Shown: positions 23,051-31,191, counted from the stretch's first letter. The stretch is 64,000 bases of DNA from Sphingomonas sp. ATCC 31555 (GCF_000282895.1 NZ_ALBQ01000013.1:124001-188000), one strand, 5' to 3'. Notes: generated by a model from the sequence alone, not told the origin. Numbers and translations: made by a program.

Positions 23051-23686
23051 ATGGGTCTCCTGAGCGGTCTTACGCGGTCTCTGGTCAATCCGATCAGCCT
23101 GGCTTCCCTCGCGATGGGCCCGGCGGGCTGGGCATCGCTCGCGGTCCGCACGCTGGGCGCGGCGATCGGCCAGCAGGTGCTCCAGCAGCTCGGCGAAAAG
23201 CTCGGCCTGCCGCAGGGCATGATCGATATCGCCAAGAGCACGTTCAGCGCCTCTGTCGGCGGCGCACCGGGCAGCATCGCCGACGCAGTGAGCACGATCG
23301 GCTATGGCATCCTCTCCCCCTCGGAGCAGGGCGCGATGACGCGCGAGATGAGCCAGCAGGCGGACAATATTGCCGAGAACCTCTTCGCCGCCTCGCGCGA
23401 GGGCAGCGACCGCGCGAAGACCGAAGGTTCGCGCGAGGGCCGCGCCGGCAGCGGCAACTGGCTGCGCGCGATCGCCGAGGTGATGGCACAGTCCATGGAT
23501 GCCAAGATCGACGAGATGCAGTCGCTGGCCCAGACCTACGACTCGCAGTCGAAGAACAACAAGTCGACCAGGACCATGACCGACCTGCAGGTCGCCACCC
23601 AAGAGTTCAGCTACCTGATGCAGTCGACCACCAACATGATCAAGACGATCGGCGAAGGGCTGTCGACCATGGCTCGCAAGGGCTAA
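23051..23686 (+). CDS. T3SS-island protein with needle-like C-terminus
   Basis: A 211-residue protein. The N-terminal half is hydrophobic and helical (SLASLAMGPAGWASLAVRTL, then IGQQVLQQLGEKLGLPQGMI) without a Sec signal. The C-terminal 75 residues resemble the SctF-like protein: GNWLRAIAEVMAQSMDAKID, a helix-breaking NNKSTRTMTDLQ stretch, then SYLMQSTTNMIKTIGEGLST ending MARKG. EspA-type filament proteins and some translocators likewise combine a needle-like assembly helix with extra domains. A filament, tip or pore protein is therefore the best guess. Start ATG has AAAGGAA upstream. Copy C of the regulon box precedes it, and a terminator follows. Confidence 0.72.
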   Translation: MGLLSGLTRSLVNPISLASLAMGPAGWASLAVRTLGAAIGQQVLQQLGEKLGLPQGMIDIAKSTFSASVGGAPGSIADAVSTIGYGILSPSEQGAMTREMSQQADNIAENLFAASREGSDRAKTEGSREGRAGSGNWLRAIAEVMAQSMDAKIDEMQSLAQTYDSQSKNNKSTRTMTDLQVATQEFSYLMQSTTNMIKTIGEGLSTMARKG

Positions 23687-23711
23687 GAAACGCGGCGGTT
23701 CATCGCAAAGG

Positions 23712-23748
23712 GCCGGGCGAAGCATCGACTTCGCCCGGCTCGTTTTTT
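23712..23748 (+). terminator. Rho-independent terminator
   Basis: A perfect 11-bp GC-rich stem GCCGGGCGAAG / CTTCGCCCGGC with a 6-base loop (CATCGA), then CTCG and a run of six T. It lies 26 bp after the stop of the needle-like gene and separates it from the DUF6683 genes. Confidence 0.92.
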
Positions 23749-23797
23749 ATTTCATCGGCGTCGGGAACGACCCGCCCGACCTGTTCAGGAGGTATCG

Positions 23798-24628
23798 ATG
23801 GCGTCGCGGTTGCTCCTTTCCCTCGGCTTGGCATGCGTTGCGGTGCCTGGCATGGCGCAGGCCCAGATGATCAGCCCGATGCTGTACGAAGGGCCGCGGA
23901 TCGCGCTGCAGGACCATGCCGATCGCTTCTCGCACGAAGGCGCCGCGCCGATGGCGCGCGCACGGCCCACCGCCAATCCGGCGATGCTGCACTACACGCC
24001 GTCCAAGGCTCGCCGCACGGCCAATCTCGCCCGCTTCGTCGACAAGACCCGGGCAGCCGATCCGCGCGGTGCCGACGACCTCCAAAAGCTCTTTGCCCAG
24101 GGTGACTTCATCGAGAAGATCCGGGCGCTCGTCGCACCGCAGGGCCTCCAGATCGACAATATCGCCGATGCCTATGCCCTTTGGTGGGTCACCGCCTGGC
24201 AGGCCTCCCGCGGGAGCAACGACACCCCCAGTCGCGCCACGCTTGCCGCGGTTCGTCGGCAGGCCGCTGGCGCCATCTCGGCCACGGGACAGATCGCCGG
24301 CGCGTCGGATGCCCAGAAGCAGGAACTCGCGGAGTCGCTGTGGGTGCAGAGCGCGCTGATCGATGGCGCGGTGGAACAGGCCAAGCAGAAACCGGAGCGC
24401 CTCCGCGCGGTTGGCGAGGCGGCGCGCAAGGGCGCCGAGCAAATGGGCCTCGATCTCGACCGGTTCGAACTGACGGCGGAAGGCTTCGTCCCGTTCAGGG
24501 TCGGCCGGAACGACGTGCCGGCCGACCCCTCCACGCCGGGGAACGCCGGCAGCTATGGTGTGCTGGCGCTCGCGGCAGGCGGAATGGGCGTCGGCGGATT
24601 CCTCCTGCTGCGCCAGCGCCGCGGGTGA
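23798..24628 (+). CDS. DUF6683-family secreted protein, copy 1
   Basis: A 276-residue protein. Signal peptide MASRLLLSLGLACVAVPGMA. The body carries the DUF6683 landmarks: LHYTPSKARRTANLARFVDK, DDLQKLFAQGDFIEKI, then NIADAYALWWVTAWQA, KQELAESLWVQSALIDGAV and MGLDLDRFELTAEGFVP. A C-terminal GVLALAAGGMGVGGFLLLRQ helix followed by RRG may act as a membrane anchor. Function of the family is unknown. Good ribosome binding site (AGGAGG at 23787-23792). It is followed after 20 bp by a second copy. Confidence 0.82.
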   Translation: MASRLLLSLGLACVAVPGMAQAQMISPMLYEGPRIALQDHADRFSHEGAAPMARARPTANPAMLHYTPSKARRTANLARFVDKTRAADPRGADDLQKLFAQGDFIEKIRALVAPQGLQIDNIADAYALWWVTAWQASRGSNDTPSRATLAAVRRQAAGAISATGQIAGASDAQKQELAESLWVQSALIDGAVEQAKQKPERLRAVGEAARKGAEQMGLDLDRFELTAEGFVPFRVGRNDVPADPSTPGNAGSYGVLALAAGGMGVGGFLLLRQRRG

Positions 24629-24648
24629 TAACCAGAGGATCGCTTTGC

Positions 24649-25410
24649 ATGAGAGGCTTGGGCGCAGCGCTCATCCTGGTCACGGCGACGCATTGGGCAA
24701 ATTCCGCCCAGGCACAGATTGACAGCCAGGGTTGGGTGATGATCACGTCCACGGTCACCCACTCCGATCCATTGAGCATGATGCTCGACGACCGCATGGC
24801 CCAGGATGCAGCACGCGCGCGTCCGGCGGGTAGACCGCGCGCTACGGAGCCCCCTTCCCCGCGCGGAACGCCCGCGGATGCCCGCGCACTGCGCTACCTT
24901 CCCTCCAAGGCGCGGCGCAGCGCCAACCTCGCTGCCTTCGTCCAGAAAACGCGGGCCGCGGACCCGGCGGGCGCCGCCGACCTGCAGCAGCTGTTCGCCC
25001 AGGGCGACTTCATCGAGCGGCTCGGCGCGCTCGTCGCACCGCACGGCCTGCATATCGACAATGTCGCTGACGCCTATGCAATGTGGTGGCTCACCGCATG
25101 GGAAGCGGTCCACGGCAACAACGACACGCCCGACCCGGCTACCCTGGCGGCCGTCCGCCGGCAAGCAGCGACCGCCGTCGCGGCCACCCCGGGAATCGCG
25201 GGCGCTTCGGACGCGAAGAAGCAGGAACTTGCCGAGGCGCTCTGGGTGCAGAGCGCGCTGATCGACGCAAGCATCGAACAGGCCAAGCGCGACCCGGCCC
25301 AGCTGCGTGCGGTAGGCAACGCCGTTCGCAAGGGCGCCCAGGCGATGGGGCTCGATCTCCATCGGCTCGACCTCGCGCCCGGTGGGTTCGTCCTGGCCCA
25401 TGACAGCTAG
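24649..25410 (+). CDS. DUF6683-family secreted protein, copy 2
   Basis: A 253-residue paralog of the preceding gene. Signal peptide MRGLGAALILVTATHWANSA. The conserved body is LRYLPSKARRSANLAAFVQK, DLQQLFAQGDFIERL, NVADAYAMWWLTAWEA and KQELAEALWVQSALIDASI. It lacks the C-terminal anchor of copy 1 and ends soon after LAPGGFVLAH. The two copies are co-directional and probably in one transcript, arising by tandem duplication with one losing or gaining the anchor. AGAGGA precedes the ATG at a suitable distance. Confidence 0.82.
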   Translation: MRGLGAALILVTATHWANSAQAQIDSQGWVMITSTVTHSDPLSMMLDDRMAQDAARARPAGRPRATEPPSPRGTPADARALRYLPSKARRSANLAAFVQKTRAADPAGAADLQQLFAQGDFIERLGALVAPHGLHIDNVADAYAMWWLTAWEAVHGNNDTPDPATLAAVRRQAATAVAATPGIAGASDAKKQELAEALWVQSALIDASIEQAKRDPAQLRAVGNAVRKGAQAMGLDLHRLDLAPGGFVLAHDS

Positions 25411-25419
25411 GATCACCGC

Positions 25420-25436
25420 CTAATCGATCCGATTAG
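25420..25436 (+). promoter_or_regulatory. T3SS dyad box, copy D
   Basis: CTAATCGATCCGATTAG, a perfect inverted repeat of CTAATCG around ATC. It ends 56 bp before the ATG at 25493, in line with copies A and B. This is the most symmetric copy and shows best that the element is a dyad. Confidence 0.62.
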
Positions 25437-25492
25437 AGACGCTCCCGGACAGGGCCGGTACACCTGCCTGCGAAGTCTAAGGAGTATGACCG

Positions 25493-27226
25493 ATGACCCA
25501 GCTGGCAAGCCTTCTCTCGTCCGGATCGCGAAACGGCATCACGTCCGATCCGCTTTCGGCTGCGGGCCTGCCGATCGATGGAACGGTCAGCGGCGGCTCG
25601 GCGCTCAATCGGTTGCTTTCCTCGCCCGACAGCCTCGCGCATCTTGGGCCGGGCGCGAACGTTCACGAGGTTCGCAAGGGAGAGACGCTGAGCGAGATCG
25701 CGGCAGCGAACGGCACCAGCTGGCAGCGCCTCGCAGAGATCAACGGCATCGCCAATCCGGCGCTAATCCAGATCGGCCAGCAGATCCGCCTGCCGAGCGC
25801 CGCGCCTACGGCCTACACCGTCAAGCCCGGGGACACGTTGAGTGGCATCGCGGCCGCCCATGGCACGACCGTCGCCGATGTCGCCGCGCGTAACGGCATT
25901 GCCCATCCCGACCGCATCCATCCAGGCCAGCACCTGGTGCTCGGCGCAGCGCCTGGCGGCACGCGTTCGCAACTGGGCAGGGTTCAGGGCGTCGCGCCGG
26001 CAGCGCCCCGCGCCACCCCCGCAGAAGGTGTCCCGACGCCAGGGGCGGCATCGGTCCAGGCAGCCGATCTGGCCGAGCGTCGCGCCGCCGGTCATGTCTC
26101 GATCGGTCGTTGCTATGCCTGGGTGAAAACCGCGCTCCAGCAATCCGGTGCGGTGCGCGACTATCTGCCCGGCGTTGCCGCCAAAGGCGCCGGCCCCGCG
26201 CTGGAGCAACGCGGCTTCGTCAACCTCCTCGACCGGGCGGGCGCGAACATTCGCTCGCCCTATGATGCCCCTACGGGCGCGGTGCTGGTCTATGGTGCCG
26301 CGCCCGGCGCCACCGACCGAAACGCCAAATACGGCCATATCGAGATTCGCACCGACAACGGGTTCGCGAGCGACTATGCCTCCGCCAATGCCCGCACCGG
26401 CGCCGCTGCCAATGGCCTGAGCGGCCGGGGCCGCACCCTGATCGGCGTCTATGTGAAGCCCGATGTTCAGGCCCGGGCGGCGACGCCCGCTTCCCCAGCG
26501 GCAACCGGCACGCACGCCCCACAGGGTGCCTATGCGCCCGAAAACCTCTCGCTCGGCGCCAACGATCGATATCGCGGCGCCATACTGGAAGCCTCGACCC
26601 GAACCGGCATGGCGCCGCAGACCGTCGCCGCGATCATCGATGCCGAGGCGGCGAAATCGCAGGGCGTGTGGCAGGCCAACTCCAGGGCCGGCACCTCGTC
26701 GGCGACGGGACTTACCCAGTTCCTGACCGGCACCTGGGTCGGCGAGGCGACCCGCCCCGGCAGCGTGCTCAACCAGGAAGCCAAGGCGCTCGGCCTGGTC
26801 GGCGCCGACAACCGCGTGGTTGATCGGGCGGGATTGCTTGCGGCGCGCAACGATCCGCGCCTGTCGATCCTCGCCGGCGCCGACTATGCCAGGCACAATG
26901 TCGCGGCACTGCGCGACAGCGGCCATGTGCCCGCCAACGCCTCGCCGGCCGCCATCGCCAAATACGCCTATATCGCGCACCACGAGGGCCTGGGCGGCGC
27001 GCGCGGGCTGATCGATGGCGAGATGGGATATCTGCGCGACGGCACCTTCGAAGCGAACGTGCCGAGCAAGCAGCGCGCCGCCTATCTCGACGCCGCCGGC
27101 GGCAACGAAGGCGCGGCCTATCGCGGCTGGATCTCCGACTATATCGACCGCAATATCGACGTCACCCGGTTCATGGGCAACCCACAGGGCGTCGACGTGC
27201 CCGCGGTCCGCTCTCTTTACCGCTGA
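25493..27226 (+). CDS. LysM / amidase-like / transglycosylase-like protein, candidate exported muralytic enzyme
   Basis: A 577-residue multidomain protein without a Sec signal; its first 50 residues are Ser/Gly/Leu-rich. Two LysM wall-binding modules lie at about 58-101 (HEVRKGETLSEIAAANGTSW) and 107-150 (YTVKPGDTLSGIAAAHGTTV). A papain-like amidase/endopeptidase-like module follows, with candidate Cys207 in SIGRCYAWVKTAL and His282 in KYGHIEIRTD. The C-terminal part resembles phage-type transglycosylases, with Glu385 in VAAIIDAEAAKSQ and GLTQFLTGTW. Copy D of the regulon box lies 56 bp upstream and a lipoprotein gene follows after 18 bp. Peptidoglycan hydrolysis is well supported; export by the T3SS is inferred from the missing signal peptide and the box. 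Confidence 0.75.
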   Translation: MTQLASLLSSGSRNGITSDPLSAAGLPIDGTVSGGSALNRLLSSPDSLAHLGPGANVHEVRKGETLSEIAAANGTSWQRLAEINGIANPALIQIGQQIRLPSAAPTAYTVKPGDTLSGIAAAHGTTVADVAARNGIAHPDRIHPGQHLVLGAAPGGTRSQLGRVQGVAPAAPRATPAEGVPTPGAASVQAADLAERRAAGHVSIGRCYAWVKTALQQSGAVRDYLPGVAAKGAGPALEQRGFVNLLDRAGANIRSPYDAPTGAVLVYGAAPGATDRNAKYGHIEIRTDNGFASDYASANARTGAAANGLSGRGRTLIGVYVKPDVQARAATPASPAATGTHAPQGAYAPENLSLGANDRYRGAILEASTRTGMAPQTVAAIIDAEAAKSQGVWQANSRAGTSSATGLTQFLTGTWVGEATRPGSVLNQEAKALGLVGADNRVVDRAGLLAARNDPRLSILAGADYARHNVAALRDSGHVPANASPAAIAKYAYIAHHEGLGGARGLIDGEMGYLRDGTFEANVPSKQRAAYLDAAGGNEGAAYRGWISDYIDRNIDVTRFMGNPQGVDVPAVRSLYR

Positions 27227-27244
27227 AGACCAGCGGGGTAGAGC

Positions 27245-28174
27245 ATGGGCATGCGGATCTCCAGAAACGCGAGCGTTCTGGCTCTGGCACTTGCTGCTTG
27301 CGGCGGCACCGCGCCGGAAGCGCCTGCGAACGCTTCCAACCAGAGAGCGGCCGCCCCGCCAGCCGCCGTCCCCGTCGCCGGTGGGGAGGCCGCCTATGCC
27401 GACTGCCAAACGCGCGCGAACGGCGACGCTTCCGCACTGGTCGCCTGTGCCGATAGCGCGATCGCTACCGCCGGGCGAGGCGTCGACAGCCCCGAAGCAG
27501 CTGCTGCCTTCCGCGCCGCTCTTCAGGAACTGGGGGATGCTGCTGCGGAGGGCGGCGGCACGGCGGCGCGGGTAACCTTCGCGCGGTCTGCGGTACATCT
27601 GGCCCGGCAACGCGCCGCCCTTCTTTCCGGTGCCTCGCCTGCACGCAGGCCATCGCCAGCGCCGGCTGTTACGAGTGAGACCTGGGCGAAGAGCCGGGCG
27701 CTCAGCTGCCGCGCGCACCCGGTGCCGCGCTGCACCGCCCGCTACGACGCGCTGCTCCCGCTCCTCACGCCCTCACCCGCAAAGGCCCCGGCCATGGCAA
27801 GCGCCGCCCCCATCACAGGCCTCCCCCTCCCCAGCTGCCAGGAAGTCCAGGCGAGCGGGAAGATCGGCGGTGCCCTGGCGGATGCGTTCTACGCCCGCTA
27901 TCCGAAGGCACTGGCGGGAGAGGCCAGTGTCGAACAGCTGGCTCTCGATCCCGCGGCGCTCGACAATGTCGTCCGCTACCTCGTCTGCGTGGCCGGCGCG
28001 ACGGACTATGACCCGGTGGTGGCGGAGAATGCGTTCGCGTTGTTCGCTAGTAGGCGCCACGGTGCCGCTGCCAGCCATGCACTTTCCGCACTAGCACGCA
28101 GTAGCGATCCTGCCGCCGGCGCAGCGCGGCGGTTCGATGCACAAATCAGTGGATATCTCCACCACCCGGGCTGA
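27245..28174 (+). CDS. Lipoprotein behind the muralytic enzyme, unknown
   Basis: A 309-residue protein with a lipoprotein signal, SVLALALAACGG, cleaved before Cys. Behind a Pro/Ala-rich linker lie Cys pairs (YADCQTRANGDASALVACAD) and a C-terminal helical domain beginning LPSCQEVQASGKIGGALADA. The first Cys-containing part faintly recalls LprI-type lysozyme-inhibitor domains, but the match is weak by eye. It sits 18 bp after the LysM enzyme gene and is probably in the same transcript, so protection of the producer's own wall is a reasonable hypothesis. Otherwise unknown. Confidence 0.68.
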   Translation: MGMRISRNASVLALALAACGGTAPEAPANASNQRAAAPPAAVPVAGGEAAYADCQTRANGDASALVACADSAIATAGRGVDSPEAAAAFRAALQELGDAAAEGGGTAARVTFARSAVHLARQRAALLSGASPARRPSPAPAVTSETWAKSRALSCRAHPVPRCTARYDALLPLLTPSPAKAPAMASAAPITGLPLPSCQEVQASGKIGGALADAFYARYPKALAGEASVEQLALDPAALDNVVRYLVCVAGATDYDPVVAENAFALFASRRHGAAASHALSALARSSDPAAGAARRFDAQISGYLHHPG

Positions 28175-28902
28175 CGATCTGCGCATCTCTGCTGCTTGTC
28201 GATGTACCGGTCTTCCTTCCTGAAAGAGTAGCGGGTTTGCGCGATCACGTCCGTCCCGTAAACCGCGCCGTTGCGCTGATCTTATTGGAGTGAAGGTCGA
28301 TCAACACGCGATCGCCAGCCGAGTAACAACGAAGCTGAGAAAAGCATGTTTTGTCAGCGGTCTGAGTGCGTAGCGCGTTCGCCTCGGGAGTGCCGCGTTT
28401 CAATGACTTAGACTTCGAGAAGCGAACTCTCCAATCACATCTCAAATATGCAGTCGCGGAGGCCTGCAGCCGCAGATGCGCACCGCGCTTCGGATGCCGG
28501 GAGCTGGCGCCCAAGGGAATTCAAACTTGTTGGTCAGCTTCGGGCATTCGCCGCACGGACGCACAATTTTCTGCTAAGGTTACTGCAATCCGTAGCCGGA
28601 GGTTGCGGATCGTAATGAATTTTTCTGAGGCTCAATGTCGTTCGCTGCGCTGTCGGCTGAACGCATGGGAATGTCTCGTTCGCACCCCGAAGTCAGCCCT
28701 CCAACCGTGCCTTCGCTGTAGTCGCCGGCCATCATCGATGAGCACATCGCTTCAGGTGGCTCGCGACCAAGTCAAGTCGTTCTCCGGCTCGCGCGTTATT
28801 GGTCGCTCCTGCCAGCCGTCGGCCATGATTGTAGGCGTCGATGAAGAGACGGAGGTGCCGTTTCGTTACGGCACAATCGCGAAGTCGGTGCGTTCGCACG
28901 TA
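28175..28902. other. Gene-poor stretch with possible transposase debris
   Basis: No convincing gene. Frames of up to 320 codons cross it, but their composition is not protein-like before 28903. On the minus strand near 28800-28860 a short segment reads RHLRLFIDAYNHGRRL, which resembles the AYNFGRRLK block of IS481-type transposases and may be a decayed remnant. Confidence 0.4.
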
Positions 28903-29331
28903 ATGAATTGCCACTCCTACCGCACGGCCGAGCGAGGCACAGGCCAGCGCCTAGCCACGCCGCTGGCGGTCTGGATGTTTGTGGTGCTGCTGCTGTTCAG
29001 CGCGGTCGCGCCACTCGGCCCGCCCGAAACGCTTAGGCATGGTGCAGCGTTCAACCCAGCGACGACCAGCGTGGCGATCACCGCCAAACGCGGCGACAAG
29101 AGCCTCACGCTAGTTCAGCGGCCGCGGGCCGTGCCGCTCGATTCTGCTATCGACACCGGCGCCTTGTTGCCGCACACGCCTGCCTTCGCGGCAGCGCTCG
29201 CCGTTCTTGCTTTCCTATACCTGCGTGCGGCCACGCCGTTATTTTTTGTCGTGCGCCGTGGCGCGCCGCGGGCAAGGGCCCCGCCGCGCCCCCCTACCCC
29301 CAGTCCGGCGCTCCAGCGTCTTCGCGCCTAA
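28903..29331 (+). CDS. Small two-helix membrane protein, unknown
   Basis: A 142-residue frame starting MNCHSYRTAERGTGQRLATP with a hydrophobic helix (LAVWMFVVLLLFSAVAPLG), an extracytoplasmic loop, a second helix (FAAALAVLAFLYLRAATPLF) and a basic, Pro/Ala-rich cytoplasmic tail. No family is recognised. No clear ribosome binding site is seen; the frame continues upstream, but that part does not look coding. Confidence 0.5.
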   Translation: MNCHSYRTAERGTGQRLATPLAVWMFVVLLLFSAVAPLGPPETLRHGAAFNPATTSVAITAKRGDKSLTLVQRPRAVPLDSAIDTGALLPHTPAFAAALAVLAFLYLRAATPLFFVVRRGAPRARAPPRPPTPSPALQRLRA

Positions 29332-29372
29332 ACATCGTCTTCGCCACCGCTGCAGCGGCATAGGAGGACTCG

Positions 29373-29480
29373 ATGCGAAAAAAACGAAATAGGCGGCCCC
29401 CCTGGTGGTTCGCTGTCGCCGTCTGGTCCGGCATTGCCGGTGCCGCGGCAATATTGGCTGCTGCCATCGACACGGCCTAG
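29373..29480 (+). CDS. 35-residue membrane micro-protein
   Basis: ATG at 29373 is preceded by a near-perfect ribosome binding site, AGGAGG at 29363-29368. The product is 35 residues: a basic start MRKKRNRRPPWW, one hydrophobic helix (FAVAVWSGIAGAAAILAAAI) and DTA. The orientation would be Nin. The strong start signal and clean topology argue for translation. It lies between another small membrane protein and the antiporter gene; the function is unknown. Confidence 0.6.
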   Translation: MRKKRNRRPPWWFAVAVWSGIAGAAAILAAAIDTA

Positions 29481-29556
29481 CCCCTGATCTGCATCGACAC
29501 CGGCCGCTTTGGGCGTGGCCGGTGTCGAACCAGTATAGCCGTTCCAAGGATTAACG

Positions 29557-31191
29557 ATGCCGCATCACGCACCCCTGATAGCCACCATCGTTGCAGGACT
29601 CGTCGTCGCTTTCATCTTCGGCGCGATCGCGCACCGGATCAAAGTATCGCCCATCGCGGGCTATCTGCTTGCCGGCGTGGCCGTCGGACCGTTCACGCCC
29701 GGCTTCGTTGCAAATTCGGAGCTGGCCAACGAACTGGCCGAGCTTGGGGTGATCTTGCTGATGTTCGGCGTGGGCCTGCATTTCTCGCTTCGCGACCTGC
29801 TGTCGGTTCGGCGCATCGCGGTGCCCGGGGCCGTGGTGCAGATCGCGGCCGCCACGGCCATGGGGATCGGGCTGGCCTATATCGCAGGCTGGGGGCTGCA
29901 GGCGGGCATCGTCTTCGGCCTCTCGCTGTCCGTGGCAAGCACCGTGGTGCTCCTCCGCGCGTTGCAGGGGCACGATATCGTTCAAACCGAACGCGGGCGC
30001 ATCGCGGTCGGCTGGCTGATCGTCGAGGATCTGGCAATGGTGGTGGCGCTGGTGCTGCTGCCCGTGCTGGGCGAGGTGATGCGAGGCAGTGGCAGCGGAT
30101 CGCTGCTGCAACCGCTGCTTTCCACCTTCCTCAAAGTTGCCGGGTTTTTCGCCCTGATGCTGGTGGTGGGCCGGCGGGTAATACCCTGGACGCTGCAATG
30201 GGTGGTCAGCGCCGGCTCCCAGGAGCTATTCCGACTTGCCGTGCTCGCGATCGCGCTGGGCGTGGCGTTCGGCGCGGCGCTGGCGTTCGATGTCTCGTTC
30301 GCGCTCGGGGCCTTCTTCGCTGGCATGATCCTGGGGGAAACCTCGCTCAGTCGGCGCGCGACCGAGGAGACGCTGCCGCTCCGCGACGCCTTTGCGGTGT
30401 TGTTCTTTGTGTCGGTGGGTATGCTGTTCAATCCGTCGGTGCTGGTCGAGCAGCCTTTGGTGCTGCTGGCTGCGGTCACGATCATCCTCGTCGGCAAATC
30501 GCTCGCGGCGTACGGGATCGTCCGGATGTTCGGCTATTCCAACCAGACGGGCGTCACCGTCGCGGTAAGCCTCGCCCAGATCGGCGAATTCTCGTTCATC
30601 CTCGCGAGCCTCGGCACCGACCTCGGGCTGATGCCGGCGGCGGCGCGCGACGTCATCCTCGCTGCGGCGATGTTCTCGATTTTCCTCAACCCCTTCCTCT
30701 TCAGCTGGATCTGCAGGCGCTACGATCAAGCGGAGCCAGCCAGGGGTCCAATCGCGACTGTCGACCTGCCGGCAGGCCATCTGATCCTGGTCGGCTATGG
30801 CCGCGTTGGGAAGATGATCGCGGGCGATCTTCAGCGGCATAGCAAGGCATTCGCGCTGATCGAGGATCAGGGCGACATGGCCGAACAGGCTCGCAGGGCG
30901 GGTATCGCCGTCGTCGAAGGCAATGCGCTGGACGCGCGGACACTGGTCGCGGCCGGGATTGGCCAGGCGAGCAGGCTGCTGATTGCAATCCCCGCCGGGT
31001 TCGAGGGGGGCGCCATCATCCAGCATGCCCGGCTGCTCGCCGCCAACGTGCCGGTGGTGGTGCGCGCCCACTCGACCGACGAGGTCGCCTATCTGGAGGG
31101 ACTGGGCGCCGATGAGGTGGTGATGGGCGAACGCGAGATCGCCAACCGGATGATCGAACTCGCCCGCGGGATGCCGGCAGGATCGGCCTAG
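29557..31191 (+). CDS. Kef/YbaL-type cation:proton antiporter (CPA2)
   Basis: A 544-residue inner-membrane protein. The N-terminal exchanger domain has about 12 helices (IAHRIKVSPIAGYLLAGVAV, then GVILLMFGVGLHFSLRDLLS). The C-terminal TrkA-N Rossmann domain has GYGRVGKMIAGDLQRH and EDQGDMAEQARRAGIAVVEG. The family exchanges K+ or Na+ for protons and is gated by nucleotide or redox signals. The ATG at 29557 has AAGGA upstream. No KefF/KefG-like quinone reductase gene is adjacent, so it resembles YbaL more than KefB/C. Confidence 0.88.
   Translation: MPHHAPLIATIVAGLVVAFIFGAIAHRIKVSPIAGYLLAGVAVGPFTPGFVANSELANELAELGVILLMFGVGLHFSLRDLLSVRRIAVPGAVVQIAAATAMGIGLAYIAGWGLQAGIVFGLSLSVASTVVLLRALQGHDIVQTERGRIAVGWLIVEDLAMVVALVLLPVLGEVMRGSGSGSLLQPLLSTFLKVAGFFALMLVVGRRVIPWTLQWVVSAGSQELFRLAVLAIALGVAFGAALAFDVSFALGAFFAGMILGETSLSRRATEETLPLRDAFAVLFFVSVGMLFNPSVLVEQPLVLLAAVTIILVGKSLAAYGIVRMFGYSNQTGVTVAVSLAQIGEFSFILASLGTDLGLMPAAARDVILAAAMFSIFLNPFLFSWICRRYDQAEPARGPIATVDLPAGHLILVGYGRVGKMIAGDLQRHSKAFALIEDQGDMAEQARRAGIAVVEGNALDARTLVAAGIGQASRLLIAIPAGFEGGAIIQHARLLAANVPVVVRAHSTDEVAYLEGLGADEVVMGEREIANRMIELARGMPAGSA

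Noticed and set aside
28245..28514. Minus-strand 89-codon frame with CFSQLRCYSAGDRVLIDLHS
   Set aside because: The tail faintly recalls a PilZ-type strand pattern, but the rest does not fit and no start signal is visible.
28366..28902. N-terminal extension of the small membrane protein frame
   Set aside because: The stretch before 28903 reads as low-confidence sequence with many Cys and Arg and no motif. The hydrophobic part begins only after 28903.
28732..28914. Minus-strand 60-codon frame containing RHLRLFIDAYNHGRRL
   Set aside because: It resembles the AYNFGRRLK block of IS481-type transposases, but the flanking blocks could not be followed convincingly. Mentioned only as possible debris.
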